A stretch of DNA of 64,000 bases, from positions 3,286,001 through 3,350,000 of the forward strand of contig NZ_CP037953.1 in the NCBI RefSeq assembly GCF_009756665.1, read 5' to 3'. Position 1 is the first letter of the stretch. The number at the start of each line of letters is the position of its first letter. Origin of the DNA: Permianibacter aggregans (GTDB taxonomy: Bacteria; Pseudomonadota; Gammaproteobacteria; Enterobacterales; Permianibacteraceae). Below are positions 19,497 through 28,705 of the stretch, piece by piece. Made by a program: the position numbers and the translations under genes. The notes beneath the pieces were generated by a model that worked only from the letters and a program-made list of their open reading frames with translations, ran no database searches and had not been told where the DNA came from.

Positions 19497-19987
19497 CGTT
19501 CCCTCCTCAAGATTCAAAGCACAGCGTTTCGAAACGCTCTCGAACTATTGTTCAATACCCATTCTCTTCGCAATGGTGATATTTACATGCCTAAAAAAAC
19601 GCCAATGACAATGGCTTGGTTGTTGAGCGCCAGGACATTTCCCACGACCAAAAAACATTGGAGTCATCGCAGAGCTTTTAGGCGTTGGTCAATTACTGTC
19701 GATTGTCTCCCTCTATTATCAAGGGAGTGACATGGCAAAAAGCGACAGGGCCAGTCGGCGCGTTGTGATCAACCGCTACAATATCAGCTCTCCTGGTTAG
19801 CGCAGAAGGGCTGTCACATGGCGTCAGCGCCCTGATGTATAAAAGCGTGCCAGCAACGACAAGCAGTTTGGGTTCTGAGTAGCTTTGTACAAAGGGAGAA
19901 CGGTAGCTCTGTTATGGAGGAGTGGCGGGCAATCTTGGAATGATGGCAGTGTTCTGCTCGATGCCTTCAGGTGGCTGGGTCAAAACT
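19497..19987. other. Gap without a supported gene
   Basis: About 490 bases between two minus-strand genes. The only open frames are short and have no ribosome-binding site or recognisable product. CTGTCAC occurs at 19811-19817 but has no partner in 11-base register. Confidence 0.5.
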
Positions 19988-20899
19988 TCAGCATCCATGT
20001 ATTGAGTCGAGAATTTTTCTCTGCGTGAGTTCGGCCAATGGTTCCGGCTCTTCGCCTGCCGGTACAGCCGGTAGCCAGCAGACTTCGACTTCCAACACCG
20101 GGTGTTTCAGCAACTGCCATAAGTGCGGTAGGAATTCATCCTCGCCAATAAAGGGGGCCGCATCAGCGGCGATGCCGCGATAGCGAATCGCCACCGGTTG
20201 TACCGGATAATGATTGGCGCAGGCGACGTTGAACAACCGTGGATGAAAACGTTGGACCTGGCGACCATCGGTAGTCGTGCCTTCCGGAAAAATAACCATG
20301 CGACGACCATTATCAAGCCGCTCGCTCATTTCTTCATTGACGGCGGACACGTTCTGACGATTGGCGCTACGGCCGCGGCCAATAAACAGCGTGCCGGCAC
20401 ATTTCGCCAACATGCCCACCACTGGCCAATGCAATACGTCTTGTTTGGCGACAAAACTCATCGGCACTTGTGCGCTAAGTACTGGAATATCAAGCCAGGA
20501 AACGTGATTGGCAACAACCAGAATGGGGCCGGCAGCCGGTTCACCATGCTGGGTAATCCGTACGTTCATAACTTTGCACAGCAGGCGCATCCAACGTTGT
20601 TTGAATGGTTGCACGATGCGCTCTGGATGCCGGCCCCAGGTCAGCAGCAAACCGATGGAAACGAGCAATACGCCGGCAAGGATCAGTAGAAACACCAATA
20701 CGGCACGGCAGAGCTGACGCCAGCGAGTGTCATCGCTTGCATTGGTTGACGAAGTGCTTCGATAGGGACGCGCGACACCTTGCAAACTGGCAAACGCAAT
20801 TGGATCGAAAGAGGGTAGGGCATCGACCGAAGTCGATGCCTCAATTGCCTCGTCAGCAGAATTACAGCGCGGCTCGGAAATGGCGTGCATAGCGAGCAT
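19988..20899 (-). CDS. olsA: Acyltransferase, OlsA/PlsC-like
   Basis: A 303-residue lysophospholipid-type acyltransferase. The active-site motif is NHVSWLD (block I, catalytic His and Asp), followed by FIGRGRS and FPEGTTTDG (block III), with VQPVAIRYRG near block IV. One transmembrane helix lies at about 65-88, after an unusually long, polar N-terminus. It overlaps the upstream olsB-like gene by 38 bases. In ornithine-lipid synthesis OlsA adds the second acyl chain to lyso-ornithine lipid; by sequence alone a phosphatidic-acid-forming PlsC is equally possible. The pairing with an OlsB-type enzyme and the PhoB site favour OlsA. The start could be three codons later. Confidence 0.8.
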   Translation of the reverse strand: MLAMHAISEPRCNSADEAIEASTSVDALPSFDPIAFASLQGVARPYRSTSSTNASDDTRWRQLCRAVLVFLLILAGVLLVSIGLLLTWGRHPERIVQPFKQRWMRLLCKVMNVRITQHGEPAAGPILVVANHVSWLDIPVLSAQVPMSFVAKQDVLHWPVVGMLAKCAGTLFIGRGRSANRQNVSAVNEEMSERLDNGRRMVIFPEGTTTDGRQVQRFHPRLFNVACANHYPVQPVAIRYRGIAADAAPFIGEDEFLPHLWQLLKHPVLEVEVCWLPAVPAGEEPEPLAELTQRKILDSIHGC

Positions 20900-21599
20900 T
20901 GAGTTGGCTGGTGTTCAGCAGCACAAACACATCGGCGACACCAAATTGCTCATCAAGGCAAGCTTCGCTGCCAACTTTAGCGCCAAGGCGCAAATAGGCT
21001 TTCAAAAGCGGAGGAATCGCGGCATCGACATTTTCCGGCGGTGAAACCAGCGTCACCGGGTCGGTGGCGCGCACTTTCAACTCCTCCGGCAGGTAATAGC
21101 TCTGCAAACGTTGCATCAACGTGGAAATATGCGTGCCATCGCCGCGATAAGGCACGGAAGCACAGCCAAAGAGATATTGTGCGCCGGAGTCCTTGATCAG
21201 TTTCGCCAAGCCCTGCCAGAGCAACGCAATGCCGCCACCATCGCGATAATCCTGATGAACACAGGTGCGGCCAATTTCCAACACTTCACCCTCAAGGGCC
21301 AGCACCTCGTCGAGCAGGAATTCGCCTTGCGAGTAGAAACCGCCAGCAGCCTTGGCCGATTCGCGATTGAGTAGCCGGGTGCAGGCGACATATTGATCAT
21401 TGGCTTGATCCCAAACATATAAATGCTGGCAATGATCGTCAAACGGGTCGCGATCGAGCTGGTCGTTACTGGCGATATCCGCACCCATTTCCAGCGCGAA
21501 AATCTGGTAGCGCATCGTTTGCAAGTCACGAATCACCGATGCGTCTTCGGCAATGCCAATTACATAGCGACCATCGGTCGCGGACTGTTGCAGAATCAT
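20862..21599 (-). CDS. olsB: N-acyltransferase, OlsB-like (ornithine lipid step 1)
   Basis: A 245-residue GNAT-fold protein of the OlsB/hemolysin-like acyltransferase family. Family landmarks are FALEMGADI, DPFDDHCQHLYVWD, LEIGRTCVHQDYRDGG and LFGCASVPYRGDGTH. OlsB transfers a 3-hydroxyacyl chain from acyl carrier protein to ornithine. The start at 21599 has GGAGG five bases before it; the upstream ATG codons do not. It is the first gene of an overlapping pair with the acyltransferase, and a near-perfect PhoB box lies 54 bases upstream. The alternative is another long-chain N-acyl amino-acid synthase. Confidence 0.85.
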   Translation of the reverse strand: MILQQSATDGRYVIGIAEDASVIRDLQTMRYQIFALEMGADIASNDQLDRDPFDDHCQHLYVWDQANDQYVACTRLLNRESAKAAGGFYSQGEFLLDEVLALEGEVLEIGRTCVHQDYRDGGGIALLWQGLAKLIKDSGAQYLFGCASVPYRGDGTHISTLMQRLQSYYLPEELKVRATDPVTLVSPPENVDAAIPPLLKAYLRLGAKVGSEACLDEQFGVADVFVLLNTSQLNARYARHFRAAL

Positions 21600-21652
21600 G
21601 CGAACCTCCATCATTAATGACTATCACTCTGAGCTGACTCTGTTTATCCGCG

Positions 21653-21670
21653 ATGACAGACAGATGACGG
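21653..21670 (-). promoter_or_regulatory. PhoB box before olsB
   Basis: On the minus strand this reads CCGTCATCTGTCTGTCAT: CCGTCAT and CTGTCAT in exact 11-base register, 13 of 14 repeat bases matching consensus. It lies 54 bases before the olsB-like start codon, pointing towards it. Confidence 0.85.
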
Positions 21671-21707
21671 TTTGATTAAGTCAGGTTTGTGCAAGGAAAA
21701 ATTAGCT

Positions 21708-21776
21708 GTCATTCCCGCGTAGGCGGGAATCCAATGATGTTGAAGTACTCTGGATACCCACCTACGCGGGTATGAC
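21708..21776. repeat. Dispersed inverted-repeat element
   Basis: The left arm, GTCATTCCCGCGTAGGCGGG plus AATCCA (21708-21733), is inverted as TGGATACCCACCTACGCGGG plus TATGAC (21751-21776). Each arm is itself palindromic. This is the widespread proteobacterial intergenic repeat type; it lies between two divergent genes and could fold in either transcript. Confidence 0.8.
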
Positions 21777-21876
21777 TCGGTAGAATATGTATTGAGGTTC
21801 ACTCAAAAGGTGCAACGCAGAGCAGAGAAAAGTTTGTGATCGGAGAATGGCAAACTGATGATCCCGATCTCCATTT

Positions 21877-21894
21877 TTGTCACACGCCGATCAC
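21877..21894 (+). promoter_or_regulatory. Possible weak PhoB box before plcP
   Basis: TTGTCAC - ACGC - CGATCAC in 11-base register, with a further TCGTCAC beginning at 21900 (one base out of register). The second unit is poor. It is 127 bases before the chosen start, so this is suggestive only. Confidence 0.35.
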
Positions 21895-22021
21895 TGGCTT
21901 CGTCACAAAACGAAAAGATAGGCAATGCACTGTAAGTAAATGCTCATACAGCAGTAACGAAAGCTTCATGCAAAACCGATATTGTCGCGGCCAACGGACC
22001 TTCGTTCAGCGAGGTGTGGCA

Positions 22022-22840
22022 ATGCGCGAGTTATTGCATACGGGTGTTCGGTCGGTGTTTCTGTCGGATCTGCATTTGGGAACCCGGAGTTGTCAGGCAG
22101 AAAACCTGCTCCACTTTTTGGAGCAAACCTCATTTCAACAATTATTCCTGCTCGGTGATATCGTCGATTTGCTGGCAATGAGCCGGCAGTCCTACTGGCC
22201 AACCCAGCATGGCCGCATCCTGAAAACCATCATGAAAAAAGCGCGGGCCGGCGTGCAGATCATGCTGATTCCCGGCAATCACGATTGCGCGCTAAGGCAA
22301 TTCCGGCACTGGCGCCACGAAAATATTCAGATTCAACATGAGCACGTCTACACGACTGCCGCTGGCAAACGCTATTGGCTGATTCATGGTGATCGTTTCG
22401 ATCATCAGATGACACTGTCACCAGCGCTGGAATGGCTTGGGGATAAACTCAACGACGGTTTGGTGTCATTGCAAAGCTGGGTGAATGCGCGCAGGCGCCG
22501 GCAGCAAAAAGCCAGCGTGCAGTTCACCCGCCGCATCAAAGAACGCACGCCGGCCGCGCGCCGTTACATCGAGCAGTTCAGCTCGGTGGTAATCAACGCC
22601 ACGCGTGAGAAAGCCTGTGATGGCGTTATCTGCGGGCATATTCACTATCCACAAAGCCTGCACGATCAGGGCGTGCATTATCTGAATACTGGTGATTGGG
22701 TAGAGAGCCGTTCAGCGATTGTCGAGAGCCATGACGGTCGTCTGCATCTGCTCGATCAGATTGAGCAGCGCTTGCGTGCTGGCGATGAGCAACGGCCATC
22801 AATGCTGGCAGCGACGACAATAGAGCCAGTGCGAATCTGA
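22022..22840 (+). CDS. plcP: PlcP-like phospholipase C (metallophosphoesterase)
   Basis: A 272-residue calcineurin-like metallophosphoesterase with all five metal-binding blocks: SDLHLG, GDIVD, GNHD, HGDRFD and GHIHYP. It is often annotated as UDP-2,3-diacylglucosamine diphosphatase (LpxH). However, SDLHLGTRSCQAE near the start and YLNTGDWVESRSA near the end match what I recall of the Sinorhizobium PlcP group, which removes headgroups from phospholipids under phosphate starvation so that ornithine or other P-free lipids replace them. Neighbouring olsBA and Pho genes support this reading. The start is set at 22022 (GAGG eight bases before); the frame is open back to 21836. Confidence 0.8.
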   Translation: MRELLHTGVRSVFLSDLHLGTRSCQAENLLHFLEQTSFQQLFLLGDIVDLLAMSRQSYWPTQHGRILKTIMKKARAGVQIMLIPGNHDCALRQFRHWRHENIQIQHEHVYTTAAGKRYWLIHGDRFDHQMTLSPALEWLGDKLNDGLVSLQSWVNARRRRQQKASVQFTRRIKERTPAARRYIEQFSSVVINATREKACDGVICGHIHYPQSLHDQGVHYLNTGDWVESRSAIVESHDGRLHLLDQIEQRLRAGDEQRPSMLAATTIEPVRI

Positions 22841-23035
22841 ATAACGATGCACCTCTCGTAGCGGTATGGATGTCCATACGCCAGGGAAAGCGGACACTGG
22901 CCGCCAATTCTTGCTGGTCCCTACCGAGCTGCGCGGGTACACTTGCGCGCCTGTTGTTACCCCCGGCCGGCAGCCGTTGAGATGCCGGTAATTTCCATCG
23001 CGATTGAGCAATCGATTCAACCAGGTGGCGCGCTG

Positions 23036-23893
23036 ATGACTGACAAAAACTATTGGTACGAAACCCTGCACCCCAGCTTCGGTCAGTACTTCTCGGTAGA
23101 TAAAACGCTGTACCACAATAAAACCGAGCACCAGGATTTAATCATTTTTGAAAACGCCAAGATGGGCCGGATCATGGCGCTCGACGGCGTGGTGCAAACG
23201 ACCGAGCGCGACGAATTCATTTACCACGAAATGCTGACCCATGTGCCATTGCTCGCTCATGGCAATGCCAAGCGGGTGTTGATCATTGGCGGTGGCGATG
23301 GCGGTATGTTGCGCGAAGTCTGCCGACATAAAAGCGTCGAGCAGATCACGATGGTCGAAATCGATGCTGAGGTCGTCTCGTTCTGCAAACAATATCTGCC
23401 AAATCACTCTGCTGGCGCCTATGACGACCCGCGTCTGAATCTGGTCATTGCCGACGGTGTCGAGTTCGTCAATCAATCGAATGAAAAATTCGATGTGATT
23501 ATCTCCGATTGCACGGACCCGATCGGCCCCGGCGAAAGCTTGTTTACCTCGCAATTCTACGAAGGCTGCAAGCATCGCCTGAACGATGGCGGCATTTTTG
23601 TTGCCCAGAATGGTGTGGCGTTTCTGCAGCTCGATGAGGCCATCGGCAGCCACAAAAAGCTCTCCAACTACTTTGCTGATGTGTCGTTTTATCAGGCGGC
23701 GGTGCCGACCTATTACGGTGGCATCATGAGCTTTGCATGGGCCAGCCAAAATTCGGCATTGCGTCAGCAGGCGCAAGCGGTTATTGCTGAGCGCTACGCG
23801 CAAAGCGGCTTGCGCTGCCGTTACTACAACCCGGCCATCCATGTCGGCAGCTTTGCTCTGCCGCAGTATTTGCTGGAAGCATTAAAGACTTAA
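23036..23893 (+). CDS. speE: Spermidine synthase
   Basis: A 285-residue polyamine aminopropyltransferase (E. coli 288). The start [13 protein letters not shown] is preceded by AGGTGG; the frame is open to 22943, but upstream residues are not family-like. Motifs: the nucleotide-binding loop [11 protein letters not shown], the acidic ligand in VEIDAEVV, and the catalytic region [15 protein letters not shown]. It transfers the aminopropyl group of decarboxylated S-adenosylmethionine to putrescine. Pairs functionally with the following speD. Confidence 0.96.
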   Translation: MTDKNYWYETLHPSFGQYFSVDKTLYHNKTEHQDLIIFENAKMGRIMALDGVVQTTERDEFIYHEMLTHVPLLAHGNAKRVLIIGGGDGGMLREVCRHKSVEQITMVEIDAEVVSFCKQYLPNHSAGAYDDPRLNLVIADGVEFVNQSNEKFDVIISDCTDPIGPGESLFTSQFYEGCKHRLNDGGIFVAQNGVAFLQLDEAIGSHKKLSNYFADVSFYQAAVPTYYGGIMSFAWASQNSALRQQAQAVIAERYAQSGLRCRYYNPAIHVGSFALPQYLLEALKT

Positions 23894-23950
23894 TCAATTT
23901 TGATCGCGCAAATCCACGCCATCGACTCCGCAAGAAAACGGAGTTGAGAG

Positions 23951-23990
23951 CCCCTCTCCCCTTGTGGGAGAGGGGTTGGGGAGAGGGGGG
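23951..23990. repeat. Short interspersed C/G-rich inverted repeat
   Basis: CCCCTCTCCC (23951-23960), loop CTTGT, GGGAGAGGGG (23966-23975), followed by TTGGGGAGAGGGGGG. This matches a common gammaproteobacterial dispersed repeat. It lies between speE and speD and may act as a hairpin in their transcript. Confidence 0.7.
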
Positions 23991-24059
23991 CAGGATTCGC
24001 GCTAAAGATGATTCACAAAAGGGTACTTTTTTAAGCGCTGTTTTTGAGGTAAGGCGGTT

Positions 24060-24854
24060 TTGAATAAACTGAAATTGCACGGTTTCAATAACCTGACAAA
24101 GAGCCTGGGGTTCTGCATTTACGATATTTGCTATGCGAAAACCCCGGATGATCGCGATGGCTATATTGCTTACATTGATGAGCAATACAACGCTGAGCGC
24201 CTGACCGAAATCCTGAAAGAAACCGTGTCGATCATCGGTGCCAATATCCTGAACGTCGCCCGTCAGGATTACGACCCGCAAGGCGCGTCAGTCACCATTT
24301 TGATCTGCGAAGAACCGATCGACCCGAAAAAAGTCGATACCTCCGAACATCCGGGTCCGTTGACCAGCAGCGTTGTCGCCCACCTCGACAAGAGCCATAT
24401 CTGCGTGCACACCTACCCTGAAGTGCATCCGCATGAGGGTATCTGTACATTCCGTGCTGACATTGAAGTATCGACCTGTGGCGTCATTTCACCGCTGCGT
24501 GCCTTGAACTATCTGATTCACCAGCTCGATTCTGATATCGTCACCATCGATTACCGGGTACGTGGCTTTACTCGTGACGTCCACGGCATCAAGCATTACA
24601 TCGATCATGAAATCAATTCGATTCAGAACTTCATGACCGACGACATCAAATCGCTTTATCACCTGTTCGATGTCAACGTCTACCAGGAAAACTTGTTCCA
24701 CACCAAGATGATGCTGAAGGAATTCGATCTGAAGCATTATCTGTTCAATGCCAAACCGGAAGACTTAAGTGCAGCCGAGCGCGAACGCATTACGGCGTTG
24801 CTGCACAAGGAAATGCAGGAAATTTATTACGCGAGAAATATGCCCAGCGTTTGA
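24060..24854 (+). CDS. speD: S-adenosylmethionine decarboxylase proenzyme
   Basis: A 264-residue SpeD, the same length as the E. coli enzyme and very similar as I recall it. The start codon is TTG at 24060 ([20 protein letters not shown]), with GAGGTAAGG just upstream; no ATG fits. Self-cleavage should occur between K111 and S112 in [13 protein letters not shown], making the pyruvoyl group from the Ser. It supplies the aminopropyl donor for SpeE. The internal segments [16 protein letters not shown] and [13 protein letters not shown] are strongly conserved. Confidence 0.97.
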   Translation: MNKLKLHGFNNLTKSLGFCIYDICYAKTPDDRDGYIAYIDEQYNAERLTEILKETVSIIGANILNVARQDYDPQGASVTILICEEPIDPKKVDTSEHPGPLTSSVVAHLDKSHICVHTYPEVHPHEGICTFRADIEVSTCGVISPLRALNYLIHQLDSDIVTIDYRVRGFTRDVHGIKHYIDHEINSIQNFMTDDIKSLYHLFDVNVYQENLFHTKMMLKEFDLKHYLFNAKPEDLSAAERERITALLHKEMQEIYYARNMPSV

Positions 24855-24862
24855 TCGCTGGG
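24843..24862. terminator. Hairpin at the speD/lipocalin convergence
   Basis: CCCAGCG (24843-24849) inverted as CGCTGGG (24856-24862), overlapping the speD stop codon. The T-run is poor, so it is a weak candidate for a shared terminator. Confidence 0.45.
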
Positions 24863-24866
24863 CCAT

Positions 24867-25391
24867 TTATTCCGGTTTCTGTTCAACCCAAATCAGCTCG
24901 TCGGTATTGACACCGATGGCCTTGGCCTCCTGCACAAAGCGCTGCTTTAGTTCGTCAGAAACCGTTGGGGTTCGAGCAAGTAACCACACATACTCAGCGT
25001 TGTAACTGGTTACGAACGACCACTGATAGTCTTGTCGGTCAAGACCAAATATCACGTACGAGGCGTAGAAGGGGCCAAAGAACGACACCTTCAGGTGGCC
25101 AACGCTTTTGTCATCAACAAAATAGGCTTTCCCTTCCGCTTGATTCCATTCGCCTTTCTCGGCGTTATAGCCACGATTCAGCACATTGATGCCACCGTCA
25201 TCGCGCAGAGTATAAGTGGCAGTCACCTGACTCAAACCCCGTTCGAACGAATGATCCATCCGGGCGATTTCATACCAGATACCTACATAGCGCTCAACGC
25301 TAACCGGTTTCACGGGTTCGACATTCTTCGGCAAACCAGTGCAGGCGCTAATGCCAAGCAAGCTAAGGGTAATCAGAATAAGACGTAGCAC
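24867..25391 (-). CDS. blc: Outer-membrane lipocalin
   Basis: A 174-residue bacterial lipocalin. The lipoprotein signal MLRLILITLSLLGISAC ends in the lipobox ISAC. The GxW lipocalin block is seen as RYVGIWYEIARMDHSFERG, and later YVIFGLDRQDYQWSFVTS and WLLARTP are typical. Blc-type proteins bind lysophospholipids and fatty acids at the outer membrane and help under envelope stress. The gene is convergent with speD. Confidence 0.92.
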   Translation of the reverse strand: MLRLILITLSLLGISACTGLPKNVEPVKPVSVERYVGIWYEIARMDHSFERGLSQVTATYTLRDDGGINVLNRGYNAEKGEWNQAEGKAYFVDDKSVGHLKVSFFGPFYASYVIFGLDRQDYQWSFVTSYNAEYVWLLARTPTVSDELKQRFVQEAKAIGVNTDELIWVEQKPE

Positions 25392-25471
25392 GGCACGTTC
25401 CTTCGATTGATTTACTCAGCCATTGATACGGAAATGGTTCAGTGATCGATCGGATTTACTGATTGGGTAAG

Positions 25472-26218
25472 TTATCGACCGCCAGCGACATCAATAAACG
25501 AACCAGTGACATAAGAAGCCTGATCCGACAGCAGCCAGGCAATCGCTGCGGCGACTTCTTCCGGCTGACCGCCGCGTTGCATCGGAATGCTGTTTTTTAA
25601 TCGCTCAACGCGATTTGGTTCACCGCCATCGGCATGCATCTCGGTGTAAATAAATCCGGGCCGTACAGCATTAACACGAATACCTTGTTGCACCACTTCC
25701 AGCGACAAACCTTTGGTCAAGGCATCGAGCGCGGCTTTGCTGGCCGCGTAATCAACATATTCATTCGGTGAACCGGTGCGCGCCGCGACCGATGAAACAT
25801 TGACAATCGCGCCGCCCTGACCGCCATGTGCGATAGACATGCGCTTGATCGCTTCCCGGCAACAAATAAAACTGCCGGTGACATTGCTCATCAGTATTTG
25901 ATTGATGCGTTCGGCCGACATCTGCTCAACGCGCGTTTGTGGCAGCAGTATCGCGGCGTTGTTGACCAGCGCTGTTAACCGGCCGAGCTGCTGATCAATC
26001 TGCTCGAATAACCTCACCACTTCTTGCTCTTGCGCGATATCAGCCTGTGCGATGAAGGCGTCTACGCCCAGCTTTTTTGCCGTCGCGAGTACTGATTCGG
26101 CGGCTTGCCGGTTGCGTCGATAGTGGATGCACAGGGCATAACCCTTCTTTGCCAACGTGAGGGCCGTGGCGGCGCCAATGCCGCGACTGGCGCCAGTGAT
26201 CAGGGCGATTTTTTTCAT
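25472..26218 (-). CDS. Short-chain dehydrogenase/reductase
   Basis: A 248-residue classical SDR. The NAD(P)-binding motif is TGASRGIGAAT near residue 8, NNAAIL follows the fourth strand, and the catalytic Ser-Tyr-Lys are in VSSVAA and YAASK. The Arg-rich segment after strand two (HYRRNRQ) suggests NADP(H). The C-terminus DQASYVTGSFIDVAGGR is standard. The substrate is unknown; many such enzymes are annotated as glucose dehydrogenase-like or FabG-like. It sits 31 bases downstream of the zinc-ribbon gene on the same strand and may be co-transcribed with it. Confidence 0.92.
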   Translation of the reverse strand: MKKIALITGASRGIGAATALTLAKKGYALCIHYRRNRQAAESVLATAKKLGVDAFIAQADIAQEQEVVRLFEQIDQQLGRLTALVNNAAILLPQTRVEQMSAERINQILMSNVTGSFICCREAIKRMSIAHGGQGGAIVNVSSVAARTGSPNEYVDYAASKAALDALTKGLSLEVVQQGIRVNAVRPGFIYTEMHADGGEPNRVERLKNSIPMQRGGQPEEVAAAIAWLLSDQASYVTGSFIDVAGGR

Positions 26219-26249
26219 TTTTATTGGTCGAGCGGTTTTTTAATTCGCG

Positions 26250-26522
26250 TCAGAAATCAAACAAATCGTCAAGAAAGCTCGATTTCTTTTTCTTGTAATG
26301 CGGTGTCGGCGAGCTGTGCTGATGATGCACCGGGTTTTCGTGAGTGGCATAACGCGGCGCCGTTTGTGGCGGAGCGGAAGGTGCGCCGGCAGCACGTTCG
26401 ATGATCTTGTCCAGCTCACCCCGGTCCAGCCAAACGCCGCGGCACTGCGGGCAATAGTCGATTTCAATACCCTGGCGGTCGGCAATAGCCAGGTTGACGT
26501 TCTTACAGGTAGGGCAAAACAT
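26250..26522 (-). CDS. Zinc-ribbon (TFIIB-type) small protein
   Basis: A 90-residue protein. Two CxxC knuckles, CPTCKN (residues 3-8) and CPQCRGVWLDRGELDKI, form the zf-TFIIB fold typical of the short bacterial family. The remainder is a Pro/His-rich linker and a Lys-rich then acidic-aromatic tail, KKKKSSFLDDLFDF, that may be a docking peptide. Function is unknown. Confidence 0.85.
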   Translation of the reverse strand: MFCPTCKNVNLAIADRQGIEIDYCPQCRGVWLDRGELDKIIERAAGAPSAPPQTAPRYATHENPVHHQHSSPTPHYKKKKSSFLDDLFDF

Positions 26523-27006
26523 GAGGCGACTCCTTGTTGAACCATTCCGGAATAATTGGCGCTGACAAGCACGTCAAAACGCCGGTTACTGTCTTCAGCT
26601 TAGCAAACGCCCAAACCAGCAGTGATAGGGCTAAGACGGTTGTACGGGACTTCGGTTCAATGGGGATGAATGCCGCCTTTGCAAGTTGGCTGAACGCGGT
26701 TTGACACAAAAAGCCTTTGTGCTCAGTTGTCGGTTGCGCGTGTAACCATGTCGCTTCAAGGTCATTCGGTGGTTTTTCCCCATTCACCTTGTCATGGCTT
26801 TTGTGTACAGTCGTTGGCTTCAACGCATGGCGTCGTCATCGCGTTAGCATCGAGTCGGTAAGTGGTGGAGCGGTAACGACTCACACCATATTTCTTCGGT
26901 TTCACCCCGTTCAACCTGTCGTCCGTCAATTCGAGTGGCTGAAAGCAATACGCTTAATAACAAAGCGTGTACCGCAAGCACTTTGTCGAGCAAACAGGAG
27001 CGTTTT
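26523..27006. other. Gap without a supported gene
   Basis: About 480 bases between divergent genes. Open frames of 106 and 143 codons overlap here on opposite strands, but neither has a recognisable motif or ribosome-binding site. The region presumably holds the promoters for 26522 (minus) and 27007 (plus). A ribosome-binding AGGAG at 26997-27001 serves the gene at 27007. Confidence 0.5.
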
Positions 27007-28677
27007 ATGCCATGGCCGGAAGGAACCAGTCCGCAACTGGAAATTGAAACCAGTAACCACAACGAAGAGGGCTCCGTCGCGCGATTTGTCACCTGGATCC
27101 CGTGGGACAGTGGCTTTCGCGGCTCAGGACTGCGGGTCAGCGATTTGATTGTCGGCCATGGCGATCAGCGCTATGACGAAGAAACCGTAAAAGCCGGTAC
27201 CCGTGTTGGCGACAGCAGATTCTCAAGTTGGCTGGAAAAAAGCGGCCTGAAACCGGACGATCCGTTCACGCTGCTTGTGCAGCGCGGTGATGAGCGGGTG
27301 CCGATACAGGGCCGGCTCGGCGCTTATCGCACTTACAAGAATGCCGAAGGCAAGCGGATGCTCAGTGAAACAGGTCCGCTCAATCACGAAAAAGATGGCT
27401 TTGATTACGCCTGGGATGCCTGGTATCGCCAGTTCTTCGATGTCGCCAAAGTCATTCTGGCCGGCTGGGATTACTACGTTGGCACGGTAACCAAAAATCA
27501 GGCCGAACAGCTCAAGCCGTTTGCTGAGCGCATCGCTTATCTGGAGCAACATTACCCTTCGAAATTTTCCCAGGCGCTGCGAGAAGATTATGAAGCGATG
27601 AAAATCATCGTCGCCGGCGAAAAACGCGAACTGAGCGCTGCCGATGTCGCGTATCGCGGCTTGGGTGAAGCCCGCGCAAAAGACGTCACCGCTACCGCTG
27701 ATAAAGCTTTCGCTGCGTTCCTGGCCGAGGTCGAACCTGAGCTAATGAGCAATCCGCCGGAAGCGCCAAACTCGTTTACCGAAGATATCCGGCCATTGGT
27801 TGGCAAAGTGCTGCGCTTGGGCGCTGTCGGAAAACGCGAACTGCTGTTCGAAACCAAACGTAACTGGTATTGGTCCGGTCGTTATGGCGGTGGTTATTTG
27901 ATCGACAAGCGCGATCCGTCGCTGAAGCCGCTGTATGTCGCCACCGATGAATACATCGAAAAAGTCGACCCGTACTTCCGTGATCCGAGCATCAGCTTTA
28001 TCGGCACCGTACAAGCCGAGCCGGCATTGGTCTGCGATGTTCACCGTAACATCACCGTGGCCGGTGTCCGCGTGCAACCAATGGCGGCATTGGTCGCCAA
28101 TGCCGCCAACAAGGAAAACCGGTTCTTTGTCGATTTGCGTCCAGGTAAATCCACCGAAGCATTTGCTGGCGAAGCGGCATTGCAAGCCGGCATCAGGCGG
28201 CCAACACTCGCGGATGATGCCGCTCCGGAGCAAGTGCTGCTGACCGCTTTTGAAGCGATGAAAATGGGCGACATGGAAACCTGGCTTTCTTGCTACGCCA
28301 ACTGGATGGTGCGCAGCTATTACGAACGTGATCGTTCTTTTCTTTACGTTGATCGCACCTGGGAAACGATGGGCCGGCAAAGCGCCACCTCGGCCTGGGA
28401 TCGTGCCCGCCAACGCCTGATGGATGACGTCTATGGCTTGGAGGTGGCAAACCTAAGCCCGGTGCGCGTGGTTTACGACGCCGCTGAACAACCAGGCGAT
28501 CATAAGCTTAGCCGCAGCACTCCGGCTCTGGTGTATTCGGTCCGGGCATTGGTCAATCACATCGGCAAAATCGGTGAGGAATACCGCACCTTTGCCGGCT
28601 TCATGTTGCATCGTCGCTGGGAGTTGCAGCGACTTGATGACGGCCCATGGCGCATCACCTCCACGCACGCGATTTGA
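27007..28677 (+). CDS. Unrecognised protein: PDZ-like start, NTF2-like end
   Basis: A 556-residue protein, start MPWPEGTSPQLEIE fixed by AGGAG six bases upstream. I do not recognise the family. It has no signal peptide or membrane helix, so it is probably cytoplasmic. Residues about 30-100 (WDSGFRGSGLRVSDLIVGHG to PFTLLVQRGDERVPIQGRLG) look like a PDZ-type domain with its carboxylate-binding loop. A helical part (about 140-260) and a mixed part with RNWYWSGRYGGGYLIDKRDP follow. The last 150 residues (PEQVLLTAFEAMKMGDMETW, ending RRWELQRLDDGPWRITSTHAI) look like an NTF2/SnoaL-type fold. Twenty-eight bases separate it from the next, also unrecognised, gene, so the two are probably an operon. 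Confidence 0.75.
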   Translation: MPWPEGTSPQLEIETSNHNEEGSVARFVTWIPWDSGFRGSGLRVSDLIVGHGDQRYDEETVKAGTRVGDSRFSSWLEKSGLKPDDPFTLLVQRGDERVPIQGRLGAYRTYKNAEGKRMLSETGPLNHEKDGFDYAWDAWYRQFFDVAKVILAGWDYYVGTVTKNQAEQLKPFAERIAYLEQHYPSKFSQALREDYEAMKIIVAGEKRELSAADVAYRGLGEARAKDVTATADKAFAAFLAEVEPELMSNPPEAPNSFTEDIRPLVGKVLRLGAVGKRELLFETKRNWYWSGRYGGGYLIDKRDPSLKPLYVATDEYIEKVDPYFRDPSISFIGTVQAEPALVCDVHRNITVAGVRVQPMAALVANAANKENRFFVDLRPGKSTEAFAGEAALQAGIRRPTLADDAAPEQVLLTAFEAMKMGDMETWLSCYANWMVRSYYERDRSFLYVDRTWETMGRQSATSAWDRARQRLMDDVYGLEVANLSPVRVVYDAAEQPGDHKLSRSTPALVYSVRALVNHIGKIGEEYRTFAGFMLHRRWELQRLDDGPWRITSTHAI

Positions 28678-28705
28678 ATGTCCGCATTCTCAGAAGGAAC
28701 GCTCT

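Noticed and set aside
19811-19817. PhoB half-site CTGTCAC
   Set aside because: No second unit in 11-base register and no suitable gene start downstream.
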